A stretch of 64,000 nucleotides of DNA. Origin: Marinomonas agarivorans. GTDB lineage: Bacteria > Pseudomonadota > Gammaproteobacteria > Pseudomonadales > Marinomonadaceae. Numbering within the stretch: the stretch's first letter is position 1; each line of letters starts with the position of its first letter. Below, piece by piece: positions 55,253-64,000 of the stretch. The notes under the pieces were generated by a model, which ran no database searches, had not been told where the DNA came from, and saw only the letters and a list, made by a program, of their open reading frames with translations. A program made the translations under genes and the position numbers. The stretch is taken from positions 115,442 through 179,441 of the forward strand of contig NHNK02000006.1 of the NCBI GenBank assembly GCA_002173415.2, given 5' to 3'.

Positions 55253-58075
55253 TTGAAAAAAAGTTTCGTTTATTTATCCATCATTGCAACCGTATTGATT
55301 GCCGTTATTGCCATTTTTCTTACAAAGAACAGTTGGTTTCAAGATTGGTTAGCAGGCAATTTAATTGATACAAGAACACCAGAATATATTGAAGACGGTG
55401 AGAACGAACAATACGAAGCGTTTTTGGCGTATCGAGTATTCGATAGCAACCGAACAGAGCAATGGGATCACCCTTTAATTCTGGCTGAACCCAGATTGAA
55501 TTTCGCTGTTAAATTTGCCGAAGAGTCACCCCGTGTCACTAACGATAGTGATCAATACCCTACTGGTATTTACTCTCTACGGCTGGATGGTTCTGATTTT
55601 CGTACTGTCTTATCTCCGACACAACTCCAGCAAATCATGAAAGGCGAAGTAACAAGCAATCTGAAAAAGCTTAAGCGCTCGCCCAATAATCAATATATTG
55701 CTTTCTCAGATAGCAGCGATACGCTGTATTTGATCGACCTTGCGACATCAACCAGTAAAACGATTAACCAGAAATTTTATGGGGATTTTTACTGGCTTGA
55801 TAATGCAACCATTCTATACAGTTCAACACACAAAAGCCGTGGTTACTCTCTTTGGCTTTACCACCTAGAATCCGAACAGCAAGAAGAGATTACCGACCGC
55901 TTTCAACAGACAGGAAGAATTGAAAAGTTCGAGTATTACCCTGACTTTGATTTAGGGACAATTCTCCTATTTGACGGTCATAATGATAACAAACCCAATC
56001 TTCATAATTTTAAAACTGGGGGTTTAATAGCACAGCCACCTTCGCATCATTATTACGGTCTACCAACCTTGCATCCTAATTACCGACTGCTTAATAAGTC
56101 GAAGTATGATTACAACTTCAAACTGAAAAACTTTGCCTTTTTCCAGCAAGGTGAACCAGAAAATCGCGTTCATTTTCAGCCAAATGTTTCTAATGTTAGA
56201 CCCAGCGATTATGCCGCCCTTGGCATAAAACATATTTACTCAGCCACTCTGCTAAATTCTATTAAGCTTAATGATATTGCTTTGCCTGTTTCATTGTATT
56301 GGGTGTTCGATCAAGCAGAAGAAGTGAATGCCATCAGCATTGCGGGCTTTACGCTGGATTTTTATAACAAAGAATATTGCCAACAATCGTTACTCTACAA
56401 AACTCATACAGATGAGGATTTTGACGTTTGCCAACCTGTTGCGAGTCAGCCCACCTTAACTGCGGGTAACCGCGCCTTGCAGAGCAATGACTTAAAAAAC
56501 AGTGACTTGAAGGACAATGGCATAGAGAACAGTGACCAGCTTAAAGAGTTAGATGCACTGGCAAAAAAAATCGATACGCAAATAGAACAAAATGCGTACA
56601 TCAATGCGGCAAACTCTATTTTGACGCTAAATCGTCAGATTAATAACTTAGATGAAAACAGCCAACTAAAGCAGTCTCTGACAAATGCAAATAGCTTGCT
56701 AAATGGCAAAAGCGCTCATACCTTGAGCACCTTGGTGCCCACCGCTGAAATGTGCCTGACCATCAAACAAGACCCAATTCACTTCTTAGTGGATCAAGTC
56801 TACAGCAATGGATTAGGCAGTATTATTGGCTATTCAAATACTGAAGAAGGTCAGCGAGATCGAATTACCGCTAGGCTCGCCCTTCTCGTACCCGAATTGG
56901 TTGCCATCGGCATGAAACCATTGGCGCAAGCTCTGGTTAAAAAAGCCAAAGAAGAAGGCGGCTCCAGACTGGTTTCCTATGGTAAAGGCGAAAACACTGA
57001 AACCTTTATGAAAATTTTCCACCTTGTTGATGACAAGGCCTCGCTTAACTCAATCTATAGAAACATTGAAGAAGAAGCCAATTCCAAACAAGATAAAAAC
57101 TATAGAATCAAGCATGCTAAACAATTAGCTCGTTTTCACCTTTTTGCGGGCAACAAAGCAAAAGCGAAGCAGGTGTTAGTAAAAGCGTCGGGCGGCGCTC
57201 GGGTAGAATCAACACTGAATGAAGACGATACCGTACTGCGAGAAGCCTTTGATCCAAGTTATACCAGCATGAGAAGCAAACAAAGTTGGATCACAAGAAT
57301 TAAAACAGGTAGAGACGAAGTGTATACGAATTATCGACTCGCCCCTTATTACGTTGAGCAAGAGTACAATAAGTTACTGCACAACTATGGTAACAAAGGC
57401 ATCCAATTAGCCTATGACTTATTGCCGCTCTATTTAGAAAGCCCTCACCTTTTGACGCAAGCAGAAGAACTGCCTTTTCTATTGAATGTGGTTGAACGCT
57501 TCGCTGAACTAAAACATCCTCAAACCGATGTTCTGCTTAAGCAGGCACTGGAGCAATGCAAGCAGGAAAACTGCGGCTCAAGCTACTCCTATCCTCAAAT
57601 GCGTTCCCTTGCCCACCTTCACAACATCTACAAACACAAGAAGAATAAACAACAAGCGGATTATTATTTCAATAAGATGAAAGATCTTGAGGAAGGGAAA
57701 GTCGTAAGCCTTGAAAATATCTCTCTTCAAAACAGGGAAAGTTATTTCTACTTGGCACTCGATGAAAAAGCCAGTGCTAAAGAAGTCATTGCTCATCTTG
57801 ACCAATATGGCGGCAATAAAGGCGTAATCGATACACTGGTTAGAAAAAATCGTGACCAACCAGCGAAACATTTAACCTATCTACAAGAGCGAATTACCCC
57901 CTTATTTTGGAATAATTTCTCTACGGACGATTACGCCCTGTTCCCACATATTTTACCCGAGCTAACACCTATGACTCGAAAAGACCCAGACATTCAGACA
58001 AGCCTATCGAATTATGCCTGTGGCTTGGAGTTGAGTAGAAAATATCAATCTATTCAAAATACCAATCTAGTCTAG
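55253..58075 (+). CDS. Uncharacterised exported or membrane-anchored protein, propeller plus helical repeats
   Basis: I do not recognise this 940-residue protein. An N-terminal hydrophobic segment (about residues 4-24) acts as signal or anchor. Residues about 90-270 look like beta-propeller blades (GIYSLRLDGSDFRTVL, SPNNQYIAFSDSSDTLYLIDL, YSLWLYHLESEQQEEI). Residues from about 425 to the end are helical with TPR-like periodicity. A 5-residue repeat (SNDLK, NSDLK, DNGIE, NSDQL) near 411-430 joins the halves. The start is TTG with AAGGAA eight bases before. A strong terminator follows at once, so the two genes form one unit after holA. Function unknown; a scaffolding or envelope-sensing role is only a guess. 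Confidence 0.7.
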   Translation: MKKSFVYLSIIATVLIAVIAIFLTKNSWFQDWLAGNLIDTRTPEYIEDGENEQYEAFLAYRVFDSNRTEQWDHPLILAEPRLNFAVKFAEESPRVTNDSDQYPTGIYSLRLDGSDFRTVLSPTQLQQIMKGEVTSNLKKLKRSPNNQYIAFSDSSDTLYLIDLATSTSKTINQKFYGDFYWLDNATILYSSTHKSRGYSLWLYHLESEQQEEITDRFQQTGRIEKFEYYPDFDLGTILLFDGHNDNKPNLHNFKTGGLIAQPPSHHYYGLPTLHPNYRLLNKSKYDYNFKLKNFAFFQQGEPENRVHFQPNVSNVRPSDYAALGIKHIYSATLLNSIKLNDIALPVSLYWVFDQAEEVNAISIAGFTLDFYNKEYCQQSLLYKTHTDEDFDVCQPVASQPTLTAGNRALQSNDLKNSDLKDNGIENSDQLKELDALAKKIDTQIEQNAYINAANSILTLNRQINNLDENSQLKQSLTNANSLLNGKSAHTLSTLVPTAEMCLTIKQDPIHFLVDQVYSNGLGSIIGYSNTEEGQRDRITARLALLVPELVAIGMKPLAQALVKKAKEEGGSRLVSYGKGENTETFMKIFHLVDDKASLNSIYRNIEEEANSKQDKNYRIKHAKQLARFHLFAGNKAKAKQVLVKASGGARVESTLNEDDTVLREAFDPSYTSMRSKQSWITRIKTGRDEVYTNYRLAPYYVEQEYNKLLHNYGNKGIQLAYDLLPLYLESPHLLTQAEELPFLLNVVERFAELKHPQTDVLLKQALEQCKQENCGSSYSYPQMRSLAHLHNIYKHKKNKQQADYYFNKMKDLEEGKVVSLENISLQNRESYFYLALDEKASAKEVIAHLDQYGGNKGVIDTLVRKNRDQPAKHLTYLQERITPLFWNNFSTDDYALFPHILPELTPMTRKDPDIQTSLSNYACGLELSRKYQSIQNTNLV

Positions 58076-58109
58076 GCGTGTTTATTTGTGCAATCACAGA
58101 TAAACACGC
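58076..58109 (+). terminator. Rho-independent terminator after the 940-residue gene
   Basis: GCGTGTTTAT (58076-58085) pairs with ATAAACACGC (58100-58109), and the inner TGTG pairs with CACA around a CAAT loop. The stem begins directly after the stop codon and is followed by TTCTTTA. It separates this unit from the convergent secretion operon. Confidence 0.88.
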
Positions 58110-58171
58110 TTCTTTAAAATCAAACCTGAGTTAGTGTCGCTGTCCACTTCTCCATTAATAGTGTCAGCGCT

Positions 58172-59512
58172 CTATCGCTCTCGCATGGCATAAGCTAATT
58201 GATCGCTTATTGGCTTTAGTAGATAAGAAAGAATTGTGCGTTCTTCCGTTTTTGCAAATACTTCTACTGGCATACCTGGTATAAGTTGCTTATCTCCCAA
58301 TTGAGCAAGCTCTGTTTCTGGAATTGAAAAACGAGCCTGATAGTAAGAAGCGCCTGTCGTTTGGTCCATTAAAAGATCTGCTGAAATTGTTTTTAAGACC
58401 GCTCGAATTTCTGGCGTCTTTTTTTGGTCAAAACTTGGAAATCGAAGTCTTGCCTCTTGGTTGGGAGATAACTGTTCTATATCCACTGGCCTTACTTGCG
58501 CTTCAACCAGCAAAACATCCTGCTGAGGCACAATCGCCATAATCGGCTCAGCGGGTGAAATAACACCACCAAGGGTATGAACAGTTAAATTATGAATAAA
58601 TCCCGTATTCGATGCTCGAATTTCTAAGCGACTTAATTGCTCTTCGAGCACAATCTTTTGTTGCTCTAATTGCGTGATATTAATATCCGCATCTTGTAAC
58701 TGTTGCAGAATATCCGCCCTACTGTCTTCCTCTAATTGCAAAATTTGTATGCGCCGTTCGCTGATTGCTTCCCTATCTTGCGCTATTTGTGCCAGTAAAG
58801 AACTATAGGCACCTTGTAATTGTGAATGATCTCGTTCTAACGTCGTGATTTGCGTTTTAGCAACATAGTTACTATCGAACAGCCTTTGCATATCACTCAA
58901 TTCACTTTCTACCAATGCTATTTCACGCTGTTTGGCTGAACTTTCCGCTTCTATTCCAATAATTTTTTGTTCTAGCTGGGCGATTTGCTCATTAAGTTGA
59001 GCTTTTTGCCCTGCAAGGCTGTTACGACGAGCATGAAAAAGTGATTGTTGGTTTGCCTGAATTTGACGCACGCCTTCGACATCAGAATAGACCCAAGCAT
59101 AAGGAGAGAAGTCGATCGTTTTTTGCTGCTGCTCTGCCAGAAGGCGAGCATGACGGGCATACAGTTCATTAAGCTGTTTGATAACCGATGACCATTCAGC
59201 TCTTACCGCCGTGTCATCGAGCACCACAAGCAAATCGTCTGTTTGAACCAAGTCCCCTACGGCAACATGGATGGATTGAACCACACCACCATCTTGATGT
59301 TGTACTTGCTTTACATTGCTTTCTACAACAACCGTACCAGTTGCGACTACCGCCCCAGACACCTCAGTGATTGCTGTCCATCCTCCCATACCAAAAAGCA
59401 GTAGCCCCATGAAAATAGCCGCGAGGCGTAAATGTCGACGAACACTACCAAACAACTCCTGCTCTGTGTTCATGCTAGCCTTTATGCCTTCTTGAGTATC
59501 GACAAATCTCAT
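58172..59512 (-). CDS. Type I secretion membrane fusion protein (HlyD/PrtE family)
   Basis: This is the periplasmic adaptor of a type I secretion system, linking the ABC exporter to an outer-membrane TolC-type channel. The 446 residues include an N-terminal membrane segment (about 32-52), a biotinyl-lipoyl-like half-motif (VESNVKQVQHQDGGVVQSI, about 81-99), a long coiled coil (about 150-290) and the C-terminal HlyD domain (PEPIMAIVPQ-like region, GMPVEVFAKTEERTILSYLLKP). Its ATG shares a base with the exporter stop (TAATG). No TolC gene is in the window. Confidence 0.93.
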   Translation of the reverse strand: MRFVDTQEGIKASMNTEQELFGSVRRHLRLAAIFMGLLLFGMGGWTAITEVSGAVVATGTVVVESNVKQVQHQDGGVVQSIHVAVGDLVQTDDLLVVLDDTAVRAEWSSVIKQLNELYARHARLLAEQQQKTIDFSPYAWVYSDVEGVRQIQANQQSLFHARRNSLAGQKAQLNEQIAQLEQKIIGIEAESSAKQREIALVESELSDMQRLFDSNYVAKTQITTLERDHSQLQGAYSSLLAQIAQDREAISERRIQILQLEEDSRADILQQLQDADINITQLEQQKIVLEEQLSRLEIRASNTGFIHNLTVHTLGGVISPAEPIMAIVPQQDVLLVEAQVRPVDIEQLSPNQEARLRFPSFDQKKTPEIRAVLKTISADLLMDQTTGASYYQARFSIPETELAQLGDKQLIPGMPVEVFAKTEERTILSYLLKPISDQLAYAMRER

Positions 59513-61224
59513 TAAGCGCTTTCCTTTTCTTTGACAGAAACGGGTGCCATCACTTTTTTCATAACCTCATTTTTAGGTCCAAAAGCTGTTGGAATACCGT
59601 CTTTCAGACAAAGCAGTTGATCAACCGCAGCAATGGCACTGGGCCGATGCGCAATAATAATTACGATTGATCCAGCGGTACGCATTGCTTTAATTGCCTT
59701 GGTTAATGCCTGATCGCCTTCGGCATCAAGGTTCGCGTTTGGCTCATCCAAAACCACTAAGAACGGTTTTTTGTACAATGCTCTAGCAAGAGCAATACGT
59801 TGCTTTTGCCCACCAGATAACGTGCCAGAAGCCATAATATTGGTGTTGTAGCCATCGGCAAAGCCAACAATTAGTTCATGCACTTGCGCCATTTTGGCCG
59901 CTTGGATAATGTCATCTGCTTCAGCATCAGCCGCAAAACGGCTAATATTTTCTGCGATTGTGCCATCAAATAACTGCACATCTTGAGGCAAATAACCAAT
60001 AAAAGCACCTAAATCAGCCTCATCCCACTGCGATAATTCCGCTCCATCAAAACGCACACTGCCTTTTAACGCTGGTAATATGCCGACCATTCCCTGTGCT
60101 AACGTTGATTTACCAGAACCTGATGGCCCTATAATACCTAGTCCATCACCCGCCTTTAATGTTAAAGACACGTTTTGAATAAATAGCTGACGTTGCCCTG
60201 CGGGAGCACAAGCAAAACTTGATAACGCAAAGTTTTCCTGCGGCAAGGGCAGTTCGAGCTTTTCTTGCTGTGGTTTGGCATTAAGCACCTCTTTTAAACG
60301 CGATAAACTCTGCCTTGCAGCAATAAATGCACGCCACTGCGAAACAGCTTGTTCAATAGGCGCCAATGCTCTGGATGACATAATGGATGCAGCAATCATG
60401 ATTCCTGGGCTGACTTCTTGGTTAATGGATAACCAAGCACCGGTTGCTAAAATTGCGGATTGCAACATAAAGCGAAAGGTTTTAATCGCCGTACTATAAA
60501 AATTGGCTCGATCGGCTGTTATGAGCTGCTTCTCTAAGTAAGCTGAGTTTTTCTGATTCCAGCGCTGCTGTAAAACTGGCATCATGCCCATTGCTTGAAT
60601 GGCTTGAGCGTTACGACGAGCTTGTTCAATAGACACCGTGCGTTGCGTATTTTCTTGCGCAAACTCCATAGCAGGCTTCTTCGAAAAATACTCATTCACA
60701 CCAATTAAGGCACAAATAATCACCATGCCACCAAGAGCAACTAAGCCAAAAATTGGATGAAATAAAAACACAATCCCTAAATAAATAGGCAACCAAGGCA
60801 AATCCATAATAGCCGATGGACCTGCTCCGCAAACAAATTGCCTCACCGTATCCATATCCTGCACAGGACGCATTTTTTCTGCTTTATCACCCAACAAAAT
60901 CGGGGCCTTGGTTGATACATCAAAGGTTAGCCCAGACAACTTTGCATCAAGCCATAAGCCTATACGACTTAAAACTCGACCCCGTAAGCCTTCGAGCAAA
61001 CCAAAAAACACATACAAACATAAAGCAAACAGAGCGATAACAACCAAGGTTGGGATCGAGGCACTGGCCAACACTCTATCGTAGACCTGAATCATAAATA
61101 GAGGGCCAGTCAGCATCAGTAAATTAATCACCAAGCTGAGCAATCCTAAATGTATTGCTGTGGTTTTTAATGATAAGAAAACCTGAGCAAACAAAGTCTG
61201 CTCAGGTTTTAGTTTAGTGGACAT
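59512..61224 (-). CDS. Type I secretion ABC transporter/permease (PrtD family)
   Basis: The exporter of a type I secretion system. The 570-residue half-transporter has five to six membrane segments in residues 15-310 without an N-terminal C39 peptidase domain, as in the PrtD/AprD group that exports RTX proteins with uncleaved C-terminal signals. The ATPase domain has Walker A GPSGSGKST near residue 368, the signature LSGGQKQRIALARAL and Walker B LVVLDEPNANLD. It starts 51 bases after the RTX gene, its likely cargo, and overlaps the fusion protein gene by one base. Confidence 0.94.
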   Translation of the reverse strand: MSTKLKPEQTLFAQVFLSLKTTAIHLGLLSLVINLLMLTGPLFMIQVYDRVLASASIPTLVVIALFALCLYVFFGLLEGLRGRVLSRIGLWLDAKLSGLTFDVSTKAPILLGDKAEKMRPVQDMDTVRQFVCGAGPSAIMDLPWLPIYLGIVFLFHPIFGLVALGGMVIICALIGVNEYFSKKPAMEFAQENTQRTVSIEQARRNAQAIQAMGMMPVLQQRWNQKNSAYLEKQLITADRANFYSTAIKTFRFMLQSAILATGAWLSINQEVSPGIMIAASIMSSRALAPIEQAVSQWRAFIAARQSLSRLKEVLNAKPQQEKLELPLPQENFALSSFACAPAGQRQLFIQNVSLTLKAGDGLGIIGPSGSGKSTLAQGMVGILPALKGSVRFDGAELSQWDEADLGAFIGYLPQDVQLFDGTIAENISRFAADAEADDIIQAAKMAQVHELIVGFADGYNTNIMASGTLSGGQKQRIALARALYKKPFLVVLDEPNANLDAEGDQALTKAIKAMRTAGSIVIIIAHRPSAIAAVDQLLCLKDGIPTAFGPKNEVMKKVMAPVSVKEKESA

Positions 61225-61275
61225 AAGACTTATACATTCCTTGATACTTCTGCATTAAACTGATCATAAAACGTA

Positions 61276-64000
61276 TTAAACAAAACGGAAATCATCTTCC
61301 TGTAAATCCGCGATGGAGACGTTTTCTAACCGAACACTGTTGTTCGTATCTAACCTAATGACAGTATCAGTTCCATCTTCAACCATAGCAGCTAATACTG
61401 AGGCATAGGAATCAAAAGTGTTGTTACCAAATTCAATGGTGTCATCGTCATCAGACATCTGAAAATCTGTAATCACGTCATGACCAAAATTGTCGGCAAA
61501 GACAAAAGTATCATGGCTCCAATATCCTTCTAATACATCATTACCAGCTTTACCTACCAAACGATCATTTGTATAAGTACCAAGCAAATAATCATCTGCA
61601 TCTGTGCCAATATGAGCTGCCAATTCTCGAATATTTTGACCATCCCACTCAGTGCCATCATCAAAACGAATACTATTGAGGATATTAGAAGGTTCATCTG
61701 CAGTAAAACCTTCCCATATAATCGTTTCACCTGTTGAATTAATGCGAATCAACAAATCCGAATCCACATTGATTGATAAAGAAACATCATCAGGGGCAAT
61801 CGCTGTCAATACCAAATCATTCCAACCATCAAGATCTACAATGGTATCGTTACCATCGCCTAGGTTGTAATAATAGGTATCATCACCCCAACCACCTTCA
61901 ATAATGTCGTCCCCTTTACCACCAGTGATATGGTCATCGCTACTATCACTACCGATAATATGATCATCCCCTTCTGTTCCTAAGACTTGTGCATTATCAG
62001 TTATTTCATCTGGTAGCCAGCGAGTACCATCTGCAAAGTCAATAGAACTCAATACTCCGTAACCAAATCCTGCGTCAATAAATTGGCCTGCAATATAAAT
62101 TTCCGCACCGGTTGATTTGATGGTAATTCGAGCATCCCCATTATTGACATTAGCAACTTCAATATCGTCAGGGTTTAAATCATCAAAGAATAAATGCTTA
62201 ACACCATCTACATCAGACAAAGTTAAATTTCCATCTGAGCTGGAATAGTGAACATTAGCGGCATCAGAGAGCGAATTTGTCAAGTTGTTGACGATATCAG
62301 TTTGATTCCATTCAGTGCCATCAGCAAAACGAATTGCCTGTAATGAATCTCTAAAGAAGTGTTCCTCAACCGTAATCGTGTCTCCTGTTGGCAAAACAGT
62401 AATGAGCGCTGAATCACTATTAATGGTACTGATCGTAATATCGCTTGGGTTAAGGTCTGTTAATACCAATGTATTATTGCCAAACCAATCAAACAGTAAG
62501 TCGTTCCCATCACCTTGACTGTAGTAATAGGTATCATCACCTAAATAGCCAAATAGAGTATCATCCCCTTCACCCGCAAAGATCTGATCATCTTTCACAC
62601 TACCAATAAGTACATCGTCACCAACTGTGCCTGTTACTGATGAATGACTAAACAGTTCTTCCGTATCCCATACAGTACCATCAGCAAAAGTCACTGTGCT
62701 GATCAGTTGCTCACTATTTTGGCCTTGAAGAGTAATGGTTTCACCTGTTGAGATAATCGTAATAATGATATCGCTCGCAGAGCTAGAAACGGACACTTCA
62801 TCAGGGTTAATATCTTCTAGTACTAAATAGTTATCACTATTCGCCCAGTCTGCAATCGTGTCATTACCATCCCCTTTTTGGTATAGGTAAGTATCACGCC
62901 CCTCTAAGCCATATAAGAAGTCATCTCCTAAACCTGCATCAATAATATCGTCAACCTGTGAACCATAGAGGTCATCATTACCCTCTGTGCCTTCAACGAT
63001 ACTTCGGCTTTGTGCTTCTAAGTATTCAGCATTCCAGACTTCACCATTAGCAAAAGTCACTTGTTCAACCGTGTTGTATTTTATCCAGGTCACACCGCCA
63101 TCCTGACTAACAGAGGAAGTAAGCAACTGGTTTTCTAACACAATCACGTGCCCAGTAGAACTCACCTTGAGCTCAATATTGTTTTCTCTACGAATAAACT
63201 CAACATCTGCTGGATTCAGATCAGTAAGCTGTAATGTATCTATTCCTTCTGACGCCTCTCCAGAGATAGTATCGTTGCCATCGCCTAGATAATAGATGTA
63301 GGTATCATTACCCTCACCACCATTAAGCGTATCGTCTCCTTTATTCCCTATAATTCTTTCATCACCTGCTGTACCAACAATCGTATCATCACCATCGGTT
63401 CCACGAACCAGCACACGTGATTCAATATCTTGTAGAGTCCATTCAGAACCATCCGCAAAACGAATAAGGTCGACTGGGGCATTCTCATTATTAGGGAAGT
63501 TAGTGTAGTCAATAAAATGCCCTTCTAAGGTAATCACTTCACCTGTCGGCACAATTGTCAGTTTGACATCCGTACCTTCACGGCTTACTTCTACTTGGTC
63601 AGCAGTTACATCTTCTAAGACAAGCGTATCTTCACCTAACCCTTGCACATAAAGACCTGATGAAGAGGTAATCACATCATCGCCATCACCTTGCGACCAC
63701 ATAAAGGTGTCATCACCACCAGAGGCATGAATGGTGTCATTACCTGCCCCACCTAAGAAGCGTTCAGCTGAGTTGTTGCCTTCTAAGACATCATCACCAT
63801 CGGTTCCACGAACCAGCGCACGTGATTCAATATCCTGTAGACTCCACATATTGCCATCAGCAAAAGTGATAACATCCACTGGGGCATTCTCATTATTAGG
63901 GAAGTTAGTGTAGTCAATAAAATGCCCTTCTAAGGTAATCACTTCACCTGTCGGCACAATTGTCAGTTTGACATCCGTACCTTCACGGCTTACTTCTACT
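61276..64000 (-). CDS. RTX / HCBP-related repeat protein, type I secretion cargo (partial, N terminus outside window)
   Basis: The minus frame is open from the window edge to a stop at 61276, giving about 907 C-terminal residues. It consists of about seven units of 105-140 residues, each with calcium-binding nonapeptide-like runs (GTDGDDTIVGTAGDERIIG, GGEGNDTYIYYLGDGNDTI), a beta-rich HCBP-related part (LVLEDVTADQVEVSREG, TGEVITLEGHF) and a closing FADGxxW box. One unit (plus positions about 62180-62290) lacks the nonapeptides. The C terminus ends DDFRFV after an aspartate-rich stretch, as in type I secretion signals. It lies directly upstream of its exporter genes and is presumably a secreted or surface adhesin-like or enzyme protein; the catalytic or binding N terminus is not seen. 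Confidence 0.9.
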   Translation of the reverse strand, partial: VEVSREGTDVKLTIVPTGEVITLEGHFIDYTNFPNNENAPVDVITFADGNMWSLQDIESRALVRGTDGDDVLEGNNSAERFLGGAGNDTIHASGGDDTFMWSQGDGDDVITSSSGLYVQGLGEDTLVLEDVTADQVEVSREGTDVKLTIVPTGEVITLEGHFIDYTNFPNNENAPVDLIRFADGSEWTLQDIESRVLVRGTDGDDTIVGTAGDERIIGNKGDDTLNGGEGNDTYIYYLGDGNDTISGEASEGIDTLQLTDLNPADVEFIRRENNIELKVSSTGHVIVLENQLLTSSVSQDGGVTWIKYNTVEQVTFANGEVWNAEYLEAQSRSIVEGTEGNDDLYGSQVDDIIDAGLGDDFLYGLEGRDTYLYQKGDGNDTIADWANSDNYLVLEDINPDEVSVSSSASDIIITIISTGETITLQGQNSEQLISTVTFADGTVWDTEELFSHSSVTGTVGDDVLIGSVKDDQIFAGEGDDTLFGYLGDDTYYYSQGDGNDLLFDWFGNNTLVLTDLNPSDITISTINSDSALITVLPTGDTITVEEHFFRDSLQAIRFADGTEWNQTDIVNNLTNSLSDAANVHYSSSDGNLTLSDVDGVKHLFFDDLNPDDIEVANVNNGDARITIKSTGAEIYIAGQFIDAGFGYGVLSSIDFADGTRWLPDEITDNAQVLGTEGDDHIIGSDSSDDHITGGKGDDIIEGGWGDDTYYYNLGDGNDTIVDLDGWNDLVLTAIAPDDVSLSINVDSDLLIRINSTGETIIWEGFTADEPSNILNSIRFDDGTEWDGQNIRELAAHIGTDADDYLLGTYTNDRLVGKAGNDVLEGYWSHDTFVFADNFGHDVITDFQMSDDDDTIEFGNNTFDSYASVLAAMVEDGTDTVIRLDTNNSVRLENVSIADLQEDDFRFV
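63386..64000. repeat. 405-bp tandem repeat in the RTX gene
   Basis: 63473-63595 and 63878-64000 are identical over 123 bases, 405 bases (135 codons) apart; the segment starting tcatcaccatcggttccacg (63386) also recurs at 63791 with a few differences. The second copy runs out of the window. The identity marks a recent in-frame duplication, while units nearer the stop have diverged. Confidence 0.9.

Noticed and set aside
58110-58171. A TolC-type channel gene to complete the secretion system
   Set aside because: No such gene lies between the convergent units or elsewhere in the window; it must be encoded elsewhere or beyond the edge.
61276-64000. Regular repeats as a possible CRISPR array
   Set aside because: The repeats are in-frame protein modules of over 100 codons with RTX motifs, not short repeats with unique spacers.

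Overview
The window reads as a chromosomal segment of a moderately AT-rich, polarly flagellated marine gammaproteobacterium. The flagellar order (fleQ-like, fleS, fleR, fliE, F, G, H, I), the Pseudomonas-type biotin operon (bioB-F-H-C-D), rpsF-rpsR-DUF2232-rplI-dnaB, and miaB-phoH-ybeY-ybeX-lnt with leuS-lptE-holA nearby fit the Oceanospirillales; a Marinomonas-like genus is my best guess from gene content, not from any search. Almost everything is housekeeping or envelope related, densely packed and intact. I see no tRNA, rRNA, CRISPR array, insertion sequence or prophage.

Layout. 1-7613 (minus): flagellar export/MS-ring genes fliI (cut by the window edge), fliH, fliG, fliF, fliE under the two-component pair FleS/FleR, led by a FleQ-like protein that has no AAA+ domain. 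7734-14560: biotin synthesis, with bioB-F-H-C-D on minus and comF then bioA on plus; two nearly identical BirA-type boxes, each containing a -35 hexamer, sit at bioB and bioA. 14643-16205: an Aer-like PAS chemoreceptor. 16378-19920: dnaB, rplI, a DUF2232 membrane protein, rpsR, rpsF, with a structured rpsF leader that can sequester the ribosome binding site. 20301-25587: MipA/OmpV-like porin, EamA permease, and thiamine uptake thiB-P-Q under a TPP riboswitch.

25686-36319: lipopolysaccharide core synthesis (waaA, msbA, hldE; an AGE-family epimerase, hldD, waaF; an O-antigen-ligase-like protein and two family 2 glycosyltransferases). 36508-39639: an orphan membrane protein, a fatty acid desaturase and a class II histone-deacetylase-like enzyme. 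39874-45331: miaB, phoH, ybeY, ybeX(corC), lnt. 45566-48544: a glutathione transferase and the gap-arsJ pair, which together turn arsenate into 1-arseno-3-phosphoglycerate and export it. 48600-53479: ybeL-like zinc ribbon, leuS, lptE, holA. 53580-58075: two uncharacterised envelope proteins with propeller-like and helical-repeat character. 58172-64000 (minus): a type I secretion module, made of a large RTX/HCBP-related repeat protein (N terminus outside the window), its ABC exporter and its membrane fusion protein.

The least explained parts are the AAA+-less FleQ, the two-gene module after holA, the imperfect palindrome between the desaturase and deacetylase genes, and a recurrent habit of short (13-25 nt) imperfect tandem duplications at or just after stop codons (bioC, miaB spacer, ybeL, leuS, holA).
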